Source: an uncultured Bacilli bacterium (GTDB taxonomy: Bacteria; Bacillota_I; Bacilli_A; RF39; UBA660). From it: DNA of 34,273 nt. The notes beneath the pieces were generated by a model, which was not told the origin of the DNA, ran no database searches, and saw only the letters and a list, made by a program, of their open reading frames with translations. The stretch lies in assembly GCA_934098735.1 (NCBI GenBank), contig CAKOOS010000012.1, positions 1 through 34,273 on the forward strand. The letters are read 5' to 3'. Below, one piece after another: positions 24,757 to 33,812 of the stretch. Position 1 is the stretch's first letter; the number at the start of each line of letters is the position of its first letter. A program made the position numbers and the translations under genes.

Positions 24757-26154
24757 TTAATTATTTATTTCTTCTATTTTTAGAAAGTCCGTTAGTCGGA
24801 CAGAAGGAAGTCCACCAGTTATTACAATTTTATCATTTTGAGTTAAATTAAAATAGTTTTGAGCTTTTTCTTTGACAGTTTTAATAAGCTCATCCGTATC
24901 ATCCATTAATGGAACTATTTGTGTATAAACTCCATAGTTAAGAGCTAAACTGCGCGCAACTTTTTCTGTGGTGCAGCAAGCTAAAATTGGACAACTTGGC
25001 CTAAAGTTACTAATCATTCTAGCACTATAACCACTTATAGCTTCTGCAACAATTGCTTTGATGTCTACATATTTAGTTAAGTCAACAGCTCCTTTAGCGA
25101 TACATTCTGTACGGCCGATAGTATTTTGGTAACCAAAGTGTTTAGCACTATGAACTTCTGCATCGCTTGCAATGCTAGCCATATATTTAACAGTCTCAAC
25201 GGGATATAATCCTACTGTTGTTTCTCCACTTAACATTACAGCATCTGTTCCATCTAACACAGCATTTGCTACATCTGTTACTTCTGCTCGCGTTGGTCTA
25301 GAATTTTTTTTCATACTTTCTAACATTTCTGTTGCTACGATACAAAACTTTCCGTTTTCACGAGCTTTTTGAATAATTTGCTTTTGGTAAACAGGTAATA
25401 ATGTAATAGATACTTCTTCACCAAGATCTCCTCTAGCAACCATTACTCCGTCACTAACACTTAATATTTCTTCCAAATTATTTATTCCTGTTTTGCTTTC
25501 TATTTTGGCAATTATTTTAATATTGCCACCTACACTGGCAATAATTTTTTTAGCATCTAATACATCTTCTTTTGAAGAAACAAAGGATAAAGCTAAAAAA
25601 TCTCCATCATTTTCACAAGCATATTTTATATCTTCTAAATCATCTTTACTTATAAATGGAATATCTAATTTTACTCCAGGAACGAATAAACTTTTTTTAC
25701 TTTCTAAAATTCCCCCATTTAAAACTAAACATTCTACATAATTATCTTTTTTATCAACTACCTTAATTTTCATAAGCCCATTTTCTAGTTGAATTATGCT
25801 ACCAAGTTCAAGGCTATCTATAGCTTCAGGATGATTTACACTAAACCTTTCTTCATCCCCAATTACTTCTTCTTTTGTTATTTTTATTTTATGACCAGGA
25901 ATTAAGTTAATTCCTCCTTGTTTAACTTCTCCATTTCGAAATTCTGGACCCTTTGTATCAAATAATAATCCAATATTATAATGTTTTTCTTCATTTACTC
26001 TTTTAACAAGATCAATTACCGTTTTTCTTTCTTCAAGTGTAGCATGAGAAAAATTTACCCTAGCTACATTCATGCCAGCATCAACCATTTTTCTAAATGT
26101 TTCTATATTATTACTAGCAGGACCAATGCTACATATTATTTTTGTTTTTTTCAT
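24757..26154 (-). CDS. pyk: pyruvate kinase
   Basis: 465 aa. Glycolytic enzyme making ATP and pyruvate from phosphoenolpyruvate and ADP. Landmarks: KIICSIGPAS and MNVARVNFSHA at the N-terminus, FDTKGPEFR (Mg/K site region), IAKIESKTGINNLEEI (about 214-229, with the catalytic Lys), and GVMVARGDLGEEV. The C-terminal allosteric-type domain is present, but the extra PEP-utiliser domain of Bacillus Pyk is absent, giving the short form. ATG at 26152-26154 with GGGAGG. It leads an operon with two flavoproteins. Confidence 0.97.
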   Translation of the reverse strand: MKKTKIICSIGPASNNIETFRKMVDAGMNVARVNFSHATLEERKTVIDLVKRVNEEKHYNIGLLFDTKGPEFRNGEVKQGGINLIPGHKIKITKEEVIGDEERFSVNHPEAIDSLELGSIIQLENGLMKIKVVDKKDNYVECLVLNGGILESKKSLFVPGVKLDIPFISKDDLEDIKYACENDGDFLALSFVSSKEDVLDAKKIIASVGGNIKIIAKIESKTGINNLEEILSVSDGVMVARGDLGEEVSITLLPVYQKQIIQKARENGKFCIVATEMLESMKKNSRPTRAEVTDVANAVLDGTDAVMLSGETTVGLYPVETVKYMASIASDAEVHSAKHFGYQNTIGRTECIAKGAVDLTKYVDIKAIVAEAISGYSARMISNFRPSCPILACCTTEKVARSLALNYGVYTQIVPLMDDTDELIKTVKEKAQNYFNLTQNDKIVITGGLPSVRLTDFLKIEEINN

Positions 26155-26178
26155 TTAATTTTCCTCCCTAAGAACATA

Positions 26179-26208
26179 ATTTTAACATATATAAAGCTTT
26201 AAAGTAAA
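26179..26208 (-). promoter_or_regulatory. probable promoter of pyk
   Basis: -10 TAAAAT (26179-26184) preceded by TGT, with an imperfect -35 (TTTACT at 18 bp). It lies in the 57-base gap between addA and pyk. No terminator is seen there, so read-through from addA is also possible. Confidence 0.45.
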
Positions 26209-26211
26209 TAC

Positions 26212-29200
26212 TCAAGAAATCTCAATTTCCTTAAGTTTATCATCCATGATAGAATATAAATAAAGCTTTATCTTTTTATTATTTAAGCTACTTACATAAT
26301 CAAAGTATACCTGTAATTGATTTTTATATTCTGCATCATTTATATTTTTTAATTTATAATCTATTATTTTTATTTCATTTTCATATTCTAAAAGAAGATC
26401 GATTATTCCGTGATAAGATTTATTATTTTTTTCAAAAACAAATTCTAACTCTTGATAAATTTCTGCATTATGAAAATTTAAATGTTTAGAAAGATTTTGA
26501 AATATCATTTGATCGTCATGGGCTTTAAAATTTGTAAATTCTAAGATGTTATGCATTTTTGTTCCATAATTTAAAGTCTTTTTTTCTTCTGCATCTATAA
26601 TACTTGGAATAGTCTTCGAAGCTTTAGATTCTTCCACTAGCTCATAAGCTATTAAATCATCAATAAATGTCATTTGCTCTTCTTTTTTAGCATTTATATT
26701 TTTTTTAATAGCATAATTAAATTCATACTTTTTAGTAAGATTTAAACTTTCAACACTAATTACTTTTTCATACTTTTGGATATTTAAAAAGAAAGCTTTA
26801 AAAAAATCATAAAATGATCTAAATTTAATTTCGTCTAAATATTCTAATTTTTTAGCCAATTTTTTCTCTTTGATATTGGGCATAACCATAATCATTTTTT
26901 CTTTAGCTCTAGTTAAAGCAACATAAAATAATCTAATCTTTTCTGCTATTTCATCTTCATAATATTTTTTCTTTATTAATTGCTTAGTAAATATTTCCCC
27001 TATTCCATCCTTATAAAACGGGGTAATAATACCATAGGTATTGGAATAGGTAAATCTACTTTTCAAATCTTGAAGATTAAATTTTTTTACAAATCCAGCA
27101 AAATAACAAACTGGAAATTCAAGACCTTTAGATTTATGAATGTTCATTATTTTTACAGATATACTTTTACTTTTAGCTTCCTTATATTTAATTGCTTCGT
27201 TATTTTTAATCATATTTTCTAAATACTTTTGAAAGTCTATAATAGTAAATCCTAAATTTTCAACACCAAGAGCTAGATCAAGTAAATAGTTAATTCTTTT
27301 TATTGCAGCATCAACATTTCCTACTAAAATTATTTTTTCATAAAAATTAAATTCTATAATAATTTCATTTAATACTTCATGAGGTGTTTTTAGTTCTATA
27401 TTTTTCCCTATTTTTTGACATTTTTGGTAAATATCAGTTTTAAATATTTTATTTTCTTCAAGAGCCTTAAATATCTCATCATCACTTAAAAGTCCTATAT
27501 AACTTCTAGCTATACTTGTAAAATAATATTTGCTTTTTTTGTCATAAATACCATTTTGAATATTTATTATTAAACCAATAATATTTTTTATAATGTAAAT
27601 GTCATTTTCATTCATTAAGTCACTGTCTTTATAAACTTCCATTGGAATATGATGATATTCAAATATTTTTTTATATAAATCCATAGCTGTACCACGATCT
27701 AAAATTATACAAAAATCATTAAAAGTTATGTCTCTGTTTTTTCCTAAATCAAAATCAAATACTTGATATTTATTATTTACCTTAGTTATGATATCTTGAG
27801 CAATTATGAATGCTTCAATTTCATCATTATTAAATACTTTATCTTCATAGTTATATGTTAAAAGATCCATATAATTATTGTTGGTATTTTTTCCCTCTTC
27901 TATGTAAGCCATATTGCCATATACCATTGAATGATTTATGCCATATTCTACACCACCTATATCATTAATCATTAAAAGATTAAATAATTCATTAATATTT
28001 TCTAATACTTCTTTTCGAGACCGGAAATTTTTTAGTAAATCAATTTTTTCGCCATTTATATGTTCTTTATAAGAATCGTATTTATTTTTAAAGATCATGG
28101 GATTAGCATTTCGAAAACGATAAATAGATTGCTTAATATCACCAACCATATAAACATTATTATTTTCAATACATTTAATAAATTCTTCTTGAAGATCACT
28201 TGTATCTTGATATTCATCAATCATAATTTCATTAAAACTATATTTTATTTCATTTCTAATTTTCTCATTTTCTTTAACAATTTTAATAGCCATTTTAGCT
28301 ACATCAGTAAATTCATAAGAGTCATAATTTTTTTTATAAAGTTCAAGTTTATTATCTAACTTATTTATAATTTTTATTATTGCTTTTACATAATCTTGTG
28401 TACTTAAGTAAAAACTTTTTAATTCTTCCTTACTATAAGATATTAATTCTTTTATTTCATTTGCAATATTTTTAATTTCTGTCTTTAAATATTCTCCTTC
28501 TTCATCTAATTTAGTAAATCTTCCTAATTTAAAATCATTATGTTTATATAAATCTTCATATTTATTTGGTTTAAACAAAAAACTTACACTATCATATAAT
28601 TTCACAAAAGAATCTTCTTCCATATAACCTTCAATATTTAATATATATTCTTCAAGTAATGATGTTAGATTTTTAAGATAAAGAAAATACTCAGAAAAAA
28701 TATCATCAATATATTTTTCATTATAATATTTAGAAATATATTCGTTTAAATAATCTTTTTTAGCATAAATTAAATCTAAAGATTTATTGATATTTAAAAC
28801 GCCATCTTTTATGATCTCATCATCACGAGTTGTAAAGTCATTTATAAGTTTTAAAAAATTAGTATCTTTTTCTTTATAAAATTCTATAAAAACCTCTTCC
28901 AAAAACTCTTTTTTCTTCATATTCATTATTGATGAATCTACAATTTTTATATTTTTATTAATATTTAAAATATAATGATATTTTTTTACTAAAGATAAAG
29001 CAAAAGCATCAAATGTTGTTATATATGCCGAATCCAAATATTCAAGTTGTTCTTTTAAATTTTCCTTCTTTATTTTTTTTCTTATTCTATTTGCCATTTC
29101 TCCAGCTGCTTCATTTGTAAATGTAAGCATTAGAATGTTACGAATATCTACGCCTTCTTTTAGTTTTCTGATAACTCTTTCCGATAAAACTGCAGTTTTT

Positions 29201-29286
29201 CCTGAACCTGCTCCAGCAGATACTATTATATTGCTTCCATCTTTGTATATTGCTTCTTCTTGCTCAGCTGTCCACTTCATTGTCAT
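26212..29286 (-). CDS. addA: ATP-dependent helicase/nuclease subunit A (short form)
   Basis: 1024 aa UvrD-type helicase with C-terminal nuclease; part of AddAB, which processes double-strand breaks for RecA. Walker A is VSAGAGSGKTAVL (about 18-30), motif Ia LTFTNEAAGEMANRI, motif II DEYQDTSDLQ (about 353), motif III VGDIKQSIYRFR, motif V/VI MNIHKSKGLEFPV and RLFYVALTRAKE. The RecB-type nuclease motif is GIIDLLLEYENEIKIIDYK (about 965-983). The family is usually about 1200 aa, so linkers are reduced. ATG at 29286 or 29280 both follow AGGAG. It overlaps addB by 23 bases. Confidence 0.95.
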   Translation of the reverse strand: MTMKWTAEQEEAIYKDGSNIIVSAGAGSGKTAVLSERVIRKLKEGVDIRNILMLTFTNEAAGEMANRIRKKIKKENLKEQLEYLDSAYITTFDAFALSLVKKYHYILNINKNIKIVDSSIMNMKKKEFLEEVFIEFYKEKDTNFLKLINDFTTRDDEIIKDGVLNINKSLDLIYAKKDYLNEYISKYYNEKYIDDIFSEYFLYLKNLTSLLEEYILNIEGYMEEDSFVKLYDSVSFLFKPNKYEDLYKHNDFKLGRFTKLDEEGEYLKTEIKNIANEIKELISYSKEELKSFYLSTQDYVKAIIKIINKLDNKLELYKKNYDSYEFTDVAKMAIKIVKENEKIRNEIKYSFNEIMIDEYQDTSDLQEEFIKCIENNNVYMVGDIKQSIYRFRNANPMIFKNKYDSYKEHINGEKIDLLKNFRSRKEVLENINELFNLLMINDIGGVEYGINHSMVYGNMAYIEEGKNTNNNYMDLLTYNYEDKVFNNDEIEAFIIAQDIITKVNNKYQVFDFDLGKNRDITFNDFCIILDRGTAMDLYKKIFEYHHIPMEVYKDSDLMNENDIYIIKNIIGLIINIQNGIYDKKSKYYFTSIARSYIGLLSDDEIFKALEENKIFKTDIYQKCQKIGKNIELKTPHEVLNEIIIEFNFYEKIILVGNVDAAIKRINYLLDLALGVENLGFTIIDFQKYLENMIKNNEAIKYKEAKSKSISVKIMNIHKSKGLEFPVCYFAGFVKKFNLQDLKSRFTYSNTYGIITPFYKDGIGEIFTKQLIKKKYYEDEIAEKIRLFYVALTRAKEKMIMVMPNIKEKKLAKKLEYLDEIKFRSFYDFFKAFFLNIQKYEKVISVESLNLTKKYEFNYAIKKNINAKKEEQMTFIDDLIAYELVEESKASKTIPSIIDAEEKKTLNYGTKMHNILEFTNFKAHDDQMIFQNLSKHLNFHNAEIYQELEFVFEKNNKSYHGIIDLLLEYENEIKIIDYKLKNINDAEYKNQLQVYFDYVSSLNNKKIKLYLYSIMDDKLKEIEIS

Positions 29287-31579
29287 ATTCTCCTAACTTA
29301 ATTTCATCATCTTTTTGCTTGTAACAAATATCTTTAAATTTGCAATAAGGGCATGAATAGTTTTTATTAGCAATTATTTTAGGATTAATTGAAAAATTTC
29401 CTTGAATAATCTTATTTATACATTCATTTATTATATCATCAACTTTAATAATTAAATCATCCATTTGGTCGCTAGATAAAATTTTGGCAGTATTATAAAA
29501 GCTTCCATCTTTTTTAAATCTTAAGCCTTTGATCATTTTACTATCTTGGTAGTTGGTATCTATTAGTTTTATTATTTCTTCATCACTATTTGAATAACCT
29601 TGAAGTCTCAAGTTGTCTTCTTTTAATGTTTTCATGTCCTTTTCCTTATTAATTGGTAATATATTATTTAAAACTCTTTCTAGATAAAAACCGGCAATCA
29701 CAGAATTTTGAAATCTATTTGATTTTTTTAATAAATATAAATATATTGGCAGCTGAATATTTAAACCATATTCTAATGTATCAAGTTTAACACTCTTCTC
29801 GCCAGTTTTATAATCAACAACAGCGATAATTTCACGGCCATTTTTTAAAGTATACATCACTTTATCTATTATACCTTTTAAAGTTATATCAATATTACTC
29901 ACCATTTTATAAACTTCTAAATCTGTTTCAAATAAATAATTATTTAAACTAGAATTTTCTGCTTGACTTTTTAAATAGTTTAAAACTTCATTTAACTCTT
30001 CTGCTAATTTATGCAAATAAAAATATTCTCGATCTTGAAAAGAAAAATCTAAATTTTGGACATAATTTATAATGCTTTCTTCGATGTTTAAATCATTAGT
30101 TAAACCTATTTCAAGAATATGGTGAGTTATATTTCCAATTATTGTTTTAAAAGATTCTTCATATATATCTAATCCTAATATTTTAGAAATATAATATTTA
30201 AAACTGCATTCATTAAATGATTCCAGTGATGTATAAGATAAAACTAATCCTTCACTTAATTTTTCTTTTAATAAATATGAATCAATTGGTTTAAATTTAT
30301 TGTTATATTCCCGATAAGGTATATTTAAGTTATTTTGATATAAACTCAAATACTTATCTTCTGTATTAAACTTATATAATTCATCTAAAGCTTTGGCATA
30401 ACAAATATTACTAAACTTTTTTGAATACGATAAAGTTTTATCATTTATTATCATCTTTGGCTTTATTTGTAAGCTTTCTATAAGAATAGATGGATAACAT
30501 GGCCCATTTTCACTAAACAATTTATACGTTATAGTTAAATTAGGAATTCTTCTTAACTTTCTTAGCATAGAAATTTTAGTTTGTTTATTTTTTTCTACAG
30601 AAGTATCTAAATCTAAAAGGGCTTTTTCCTCATCGGTAAAATAATCATCATCTTTATAAATTTTTGGATAGCTATTTATATTAAATCCTAGCAAAAAAAC
30701 ATAGTTGTTTTCATTATAATACTCATTTATTTTTTTTATTTCGATAGCATTTTTATATTTTGCTCTTTTTACATAAGTTTTCTTAAAATCTTCGACTATA
30801 AATTTTAATCTAACATCTTTATCTTGAATGGCAGCAGATTTATTTATTATTGTTATTAATGTAGATACATCATATTTTTCTCTAAGTTTTAAAATTATCT
30901 CTTCAATTGAAAAATCATTATATAGCTTTAAAAATTCCTGAGCTACGATTGTACAAAAAAAAGAATTATTATATTCTATATTTATTGGCAAATCAAAAAG
31001 CCTAAAATAATACTCAAGATATTTATTATATTCTTGGCTTGCTATTATTTTAATATTATTAATATCAACTTTTTGATGAACTAAAGCTTTTATTTTATTA
31101 GCTACAAATTCTACTTCTTCAAAAACATCATTGGCTTCATATATAAGAGGATCATATATTTTTTCATCCATTTTAAATAAACTATAATTTAAGTTTTCTA
31201 ATATTTTTTGTTCTTTTTTAGAAAGATATTCATAACCATAAACATTGATAACTTTATTTTGAATATAATTTAAAAAAGCTTCATTTTTAATTAATAATTT
31301 TTGTTCTTCAAGTTCTTTTTTTAAAGCAAGTAAAAATTGACCTTTTTCTGAATTTATATTTTTTATAAAATACATATTTTCTAAATATATTTTAGCAATA
31401 TCTATATTTACATTATATTTTTTTATTATATAGGCAATTGCTTCATAATCATAATCAAAATACAAATTTCTTTTTAAATCATCAAAAGTATAAAATTTAT
31501 AAGGATTTAATTTTTTTTGCTTAGTAAGGGTATTTAATATATCTAGTTTATTGTTTTCATCCGTTAAAATTATCTCCAT
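29264..31579 (-). CDS. addB: AddB-like helicase/nuclease subunit B, short form with Fe-S nuclease
   Basis: 771 aa, partner of AddA. The C-terminal nuclease has GIIDKVMYTLKNGREIIAVV, then DYKTG and QLPIYLYLLK, the RecB-type PD-(D/E)xK set. Four cysteines expected for the AddB iron-sulfur staple are present: one before the nuclease (FNECSFKYYI) and three after it (CPYCKFKDIC). The N-terminus has no Walker A, while B. subtilis AddB keeps a Walker A there, and the protein is shorter than the usual about 1150 aa. The helicase-like part is thus probably a scaffold. ATG at 31577-31579 has AGGAG five bases upstream. It follows holA by 27 bases. Confidence 0.85.
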   Translation of the reverse strand: MEIILTDENNKLDILNTLTKQKKLNPYKFYTFDDLKRNLYFDYDYEAIAYIIKKYNVNIDIAKIYLENMYFIKNINSEKGQFLLALKKELEEQKLLIKNEAFLNYIQNKVINVYGYEYLSKKEQKILENLNYSLFKMDEKIYDPLIYEANDVFEEVEFVANKIKALVHQKVDINNIKIIASQEYNKYLEYYFRLFDLPINIEYNNSFFCTIVAQEFLKLYNDFSIEEIILKLREKYDVSTLITIINKSAAIQDKDVRLKFIVEDFKKTYVKRAKYKNAIEIKKINEYYNENNYVFLLGFNINSYPKIYKDDDYFTDEEKALLDLDTSVEKNKQTKISMLRKLRRIPNLTITYKLFSENGPCYPSILIESLQIKPKMIINDKTLSYSKKFSNICYAKALDELYKFNTEDKYLSLYQNNLNIPYREYNNKFKPIDSYLLKEKLSEGLVLSYTSLESFNECSFKYYISKILGLDIYEESFKTIIGNITHHILEIGLTNDLNIEESIINYVQNLDFSFQDREYFYLHKLAEELNEVLNYLKSQAENSSLNNYLFETDLEVYKMVSNIDITLKGIIDKVMYTLKNGREIIAVVDYKTGEKSVKLDTLEYGLNIQLPIYLYLLKKSNRFQNSVIAGFYLERVLNNILPINKEKDMKTLKEDNLRLQGYSNSDEEIIKLIDTNYQDSKMIKGLRFKKDGSFYNTAKILSSDQMDDLIIKVDDIINECINKIIQGNFSINPKIIANKNYSCPYCKFKDICYKQKDDEIKLGEYDNEVDS

Positions 31580-31606
31580 TTTTTCTCCTTATTTAGAAAA
31601 AAATTG

Positions 31607-32539
31607 CTATGAACAAGCTTCCATTAAAAAGCCATACAAAGCAATGTCTTTATCCCATTTTCCTTTTTTAATATTTAAATCTATGTCACTTAAGAATACT
31701 AAATTTTTAAGTAATTCAGAACTACTATACTTGATACTATTATTATATAATTTATTTACTTGCCAATCAGGCATTTTTAAGTAAGTAATTATTTCATTTA
31801 AACTCATTTTATTTATTAATTTTTTTACATAATACATTAATCTATATTCTCTTGCTAAAAGAATAACTAGGCTAGTTGGTTCTACTTTATAAACCTTTAA
31901 ATTTTTTAAAATTCGTAATGCTTCTTTAAGATTTTTATCTACTACAGCATTTACAAAATGGAAATTATTGCTATCTAATTCTTGACCAACAATTTTTAAG
32001 ACATCTTCATATTTTATTTTTTGAGGAAAACCATAATAAATCATTATCTTTTCTAGCTCATTAAACATGATATCAATATTTCCATAACAATTATCGATAA
32101 TGTAATTTATGGTATTATAATCTGCTGTATAATCAAAATATTTCAAATAGTCATTAAGAAGAACATTAATGGCTCTTTTGTCTAATTTTACAGTGTTATC
32201 TAATTTGCCTGTTTCTTTTATTTCTTTAACTATTTTTTTTCTAGAATCAATTCCATTTTGAGTTGTAAAAATAATCGTGGTTGATGGATTTGGTTGTTTT
32301 AAATACTGTAAAAGCATTTGGCTTTCATCATCCGTTATTTTTCCGTTGCCAAAAAAATCAGAATTACTTGCCACAATATATTTTAAGTCAGTATCAAAAG
32401 AAAAATAATTTGCTTCTTCTATAAGTTCTTTTAACGAACTTTTATTTAAATTAAAAACTGTATAGTTATTATTTTTAACTATCTTTTTTATTTTATCTTC
32501 GATAATATGATATGATTCATGATTAATTAAATAGTTCAT
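31607..32539 (-). CDS. holA: DNA polymerase III delta subunit
   Basis: 310 aa clamp-loader subunit that opens the beta sliding clamp. The pattern is clear through the middle and end (FTTQNGIDSRKKIVKEI, CYGNIDIMFNELEKI, LKVYKVEPTSLVILLAREYR). The N-terminus is shorter than usual and lacks the typical YLLYGED-type start. ATG at 32537-32539 with AGGGAG. In many Firmicutes holA follows comEC; here a GNAT gene lies between it and a comEC remnant, which supports both identities. Confidence 0.92.
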   Translation of the reverse strand: MNYLINHESYHIIEDKIKKIVKNNNYTVFNLNKSSLKELIEEANYFSFDTDLKYIVASNSDFFGNGKITDDESQMLLQYLKQPNPSTTIIFTTQNGIDSRKKIVKEIKETGKLDNTVKLDKRAINVLLNDYLKYFDYTADYNTINYIIDNCYGNIDIMFNELEKIMIYYGFPQKIKYEDVLKIVGQELDSNNFHFVNAVVDKNLKEALRILKNLKVYKVEPTSLVILLAREYRLMYYVKKLINKMSLNEIITYLKMPDWQVNKLYNNSIKYSSSELLKNLVFLSDIDLNIKKGKWDKDIALYGFLMEACS

Positions 32540-32554
32540 TTTTTCTCCCTACTA

Positions 32555-32563
32555 ATTATATCA
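32555..32563 (-). promoter_or_regulatory. extended -10 promoter of holA-addB-addA
   Basis: TGATATAAT on the minus strand, 16 bases upstream of the holA start and just after the terminator at 32573-32594. No clear -35. Confidence 0.55.
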
Positions 32564-32572
32564 CGTGCAAAA

Positions 32573-32594
32573 GAAAAAAGGAAGCTTCCTTCCT
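32573..32594 (-). terminator. terminator upstream of holA
   Basis: Stem aggaa/ttcct (32579-32583 with 32590-32594, loop of six) followed on the minus strand by a T-run. It would end the GNAT transcript. Confidence 0.7.
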
Positions 32595-32604
32595 ATTTAT
32601 CTAA

Positions 32605-32618
32605 ACATTATATAATGT
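32605..32618. repeat. 14-bp perfect palindrome
   Basis: acattatataatgt reads the same on both strands. It lies in the 97-base gap between the GNAT gene and the holA terminator, where I see no gene. It may be a chance AT-rich palindrome or an operator. Confidence 0.4.
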
Positions 32619-32691
32619 ACTATATTTTATGTTTTTTAATAAAATGTGTTATTTTATAGATTGATATCATCCAAAATATTTTAATATTCGC

Positions 32692-33129
32692 TTATCTTTT
32701 TCTCATTCTTAATCTAAATATTTTAAAACCAAATGATTCATATAATTTTATAGCTATTTTATTATTATACATTACATTAATATCTATAAAATCATTTTTA
32801 CTACTTTTTACTGCTTCTAGTCCTGATTTTATTAATAATTTTGCTACTCCTTTATTTCTATAATTTTCTTCTACATATAATCCATCTATTATGTAACCCT
32901 TGCCATCTTCATTCTCTATATATTTAAAAAATACATATCCTACAACTTTAGCTTTTTCTTCATAGTATAATAATATATTCTTATTATTTAAAATCACATT
33001 TTTAAAATAATCTTTCACTACATAGTTTTCAGGTATCAAATCATTATAATTTCTTTCGTCATTAATTAATTTTGTTAAAAGTTTATCACATTCATTTGCA
33101 ACTAGTTCATCTTTAACATTTTTTACCAT
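32692..33129 (-). CDS. GNAT-family acetyltransferase
   Basis: 145 aa. Single GNAT domain: YIIDGLYVEENYRNKGVAKLL (about 79-99, core strand and acetyl-CoA pyrophosphate loop RNKGVA) and KLYESFGFKIF near the C-terminus, both standard for the family. Substrate unknown. ATG at 33127-33129 with AGAGGT. It has its own TGATATAAT upstream and a terminator downstream, so it is a single-gene unit inserted between comEC and holA. Confidence 0.86.
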   Translation of the reverse strand: MVKNVKDELVANECDKLLTKLINDERNYNDLIPENYVVKDYFKNVILNNKNILLYYEEKAKVVGYVFFKYIENEDGKGYIIDGLYVEENYRNKGVAKLLIKSGLEAVKSSKNDFIDINVMYNNKIAIKLYESFGFKIFRLRMRKR

Positions 33130-33148
33130 AGTATTACCTCTTGTTATT

Positions 33149-33157
33149 ATTATATCA
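33149..33157 (-). promoter_or_regulatory. extended -10 promoter of the GNAT gene
   Basis: TGATATAAT on the minus strand, 20 bases upstream of the GNAT start, in the 40-base gap after the comEC remnant. Confidence 0.55.
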
Positions 33158-33169
33158 CACTATTTTATA

Positions 33170-33780
33170 TTAAGGACTACAAGTTTCTATTCTTAATTTA
33201 TTATTTTTTACCTTAAGCATAACGCTTCCATCTTGATCCGTTCTATAAACTGTTGAATTATCTAATATGTTTAGGACTTCTTTATTTAAATGACCATATC
33301 TATTATTTCTACCCACACTTATAATAGAGTATTTAGGATTAATTTTACTAATAAAATTTTTACTACTGCTTGTCTTACTTCCATTATGCTCTACTTTTAA
33401 TACATCAATATTAGATAAGTTATACTTATTAAGAATATCCTTTTCTTTATCTATTCCAGCATCTCCCATAAATAAAAACTTATATCCTGCAAATTTTGTA
33501 TAAATAACATTACTGAAATCATTTTCATTATCATATTCTTTGGTATGCAAAAATTGTAATTTATTATTATCTATATTTAATTCTTTAATACATAAATAAT
33601 ATCTGATTTTCTTTTTATCTAATAATTTAATTAATTTTTTTTCAAAATCGTTAAACTTACCACAGTTAAATATGACTTTTTTTACTTTAAAATTATTAAC
33701 TAAATTAATTGCTTCTCCCATATGATCATAGTCGCCATGTGGTGATTGTCAAAAAGTAAGTCGAATGTAATTCGAATTTT
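33170..33780 (-). pseudogene. comEC: 3' remnant of comEC (metallo-beta-lactamase domain), frameshifted and 5'-truncated
   Basis: The uninterrupted frame (33170-33721, 183 aa) matches only the C-terminal metallo-beta-lactamase part of ComEC: FMGDAG, VEHNGSKTSSS, ISVGRNNRYGHLNKEVL and YRTDQDGS. Upstream of its first ATG the same frame encodes HGDYDHMG, the metal-binding motif, at 33716-33739, then hits TGA. One base before that His the frame shifts: codons 33741-33761 read TYFLTIT in another frame, so TIT-HGDYDHMG is rebuilt by removing one base near 33740. No ribosome site precedes the ATG. The membrane and competence domains of ComEC (usually over 700 aa in all) are absent; a foreign gene ends 30 bases away. 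Probably inactive. Confidence 0.75.
33761..33777. repeat. TCGAAT inverted/direct repeat at the comEC junction
   Basis: TCGAAT occurs at 33761-33766 and 33772-33777 in direct orientation, and ATTCGA at 33770-33775 makes an inverted repeat with the first copy. It lies between the comEC remnant and the terminator of the neighbouring gene. Confidence 0.35.
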
Positions 33781-33787
33781 TTCAAAG

Positions 33788-33812
33788 AAAAAAGATTGCA
33801 AAATGCAATCTA
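33788..33812 (-). terminator. terminator of the unidentified gene at the window edge
   Basis: Perfect 7-bp stem gattgca/tgcaatc (33794-33800 with 33804-33810, loop of three) followed on the minus strand by six T; it overlaps the TAG stop codon. Confidence 0.85.

Noticed and set aside
28060..28359. Plus-strand open frame of 99 codons opposite addA
   Set aside because: Isoleucine/phenylalanine-rich shadow of a conserved helicase gene, without a ribosome binding site.
33170..33721. Intact short gene for a standalone metallo-beta-lactamase-fold protein
   Set aside because: Its first ATG falls inside the HGDYDHMG motif, no ribosome site precedes it, and the missing His codes upstream in the same frame before a stop; it is a remnant.
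33761..33777. End of an insertion sequence at the comEC junction
   Set aside because: Short TCGAAT repeats are present, but there is no transposase, no matching second end in the window and no target duplication I can see.
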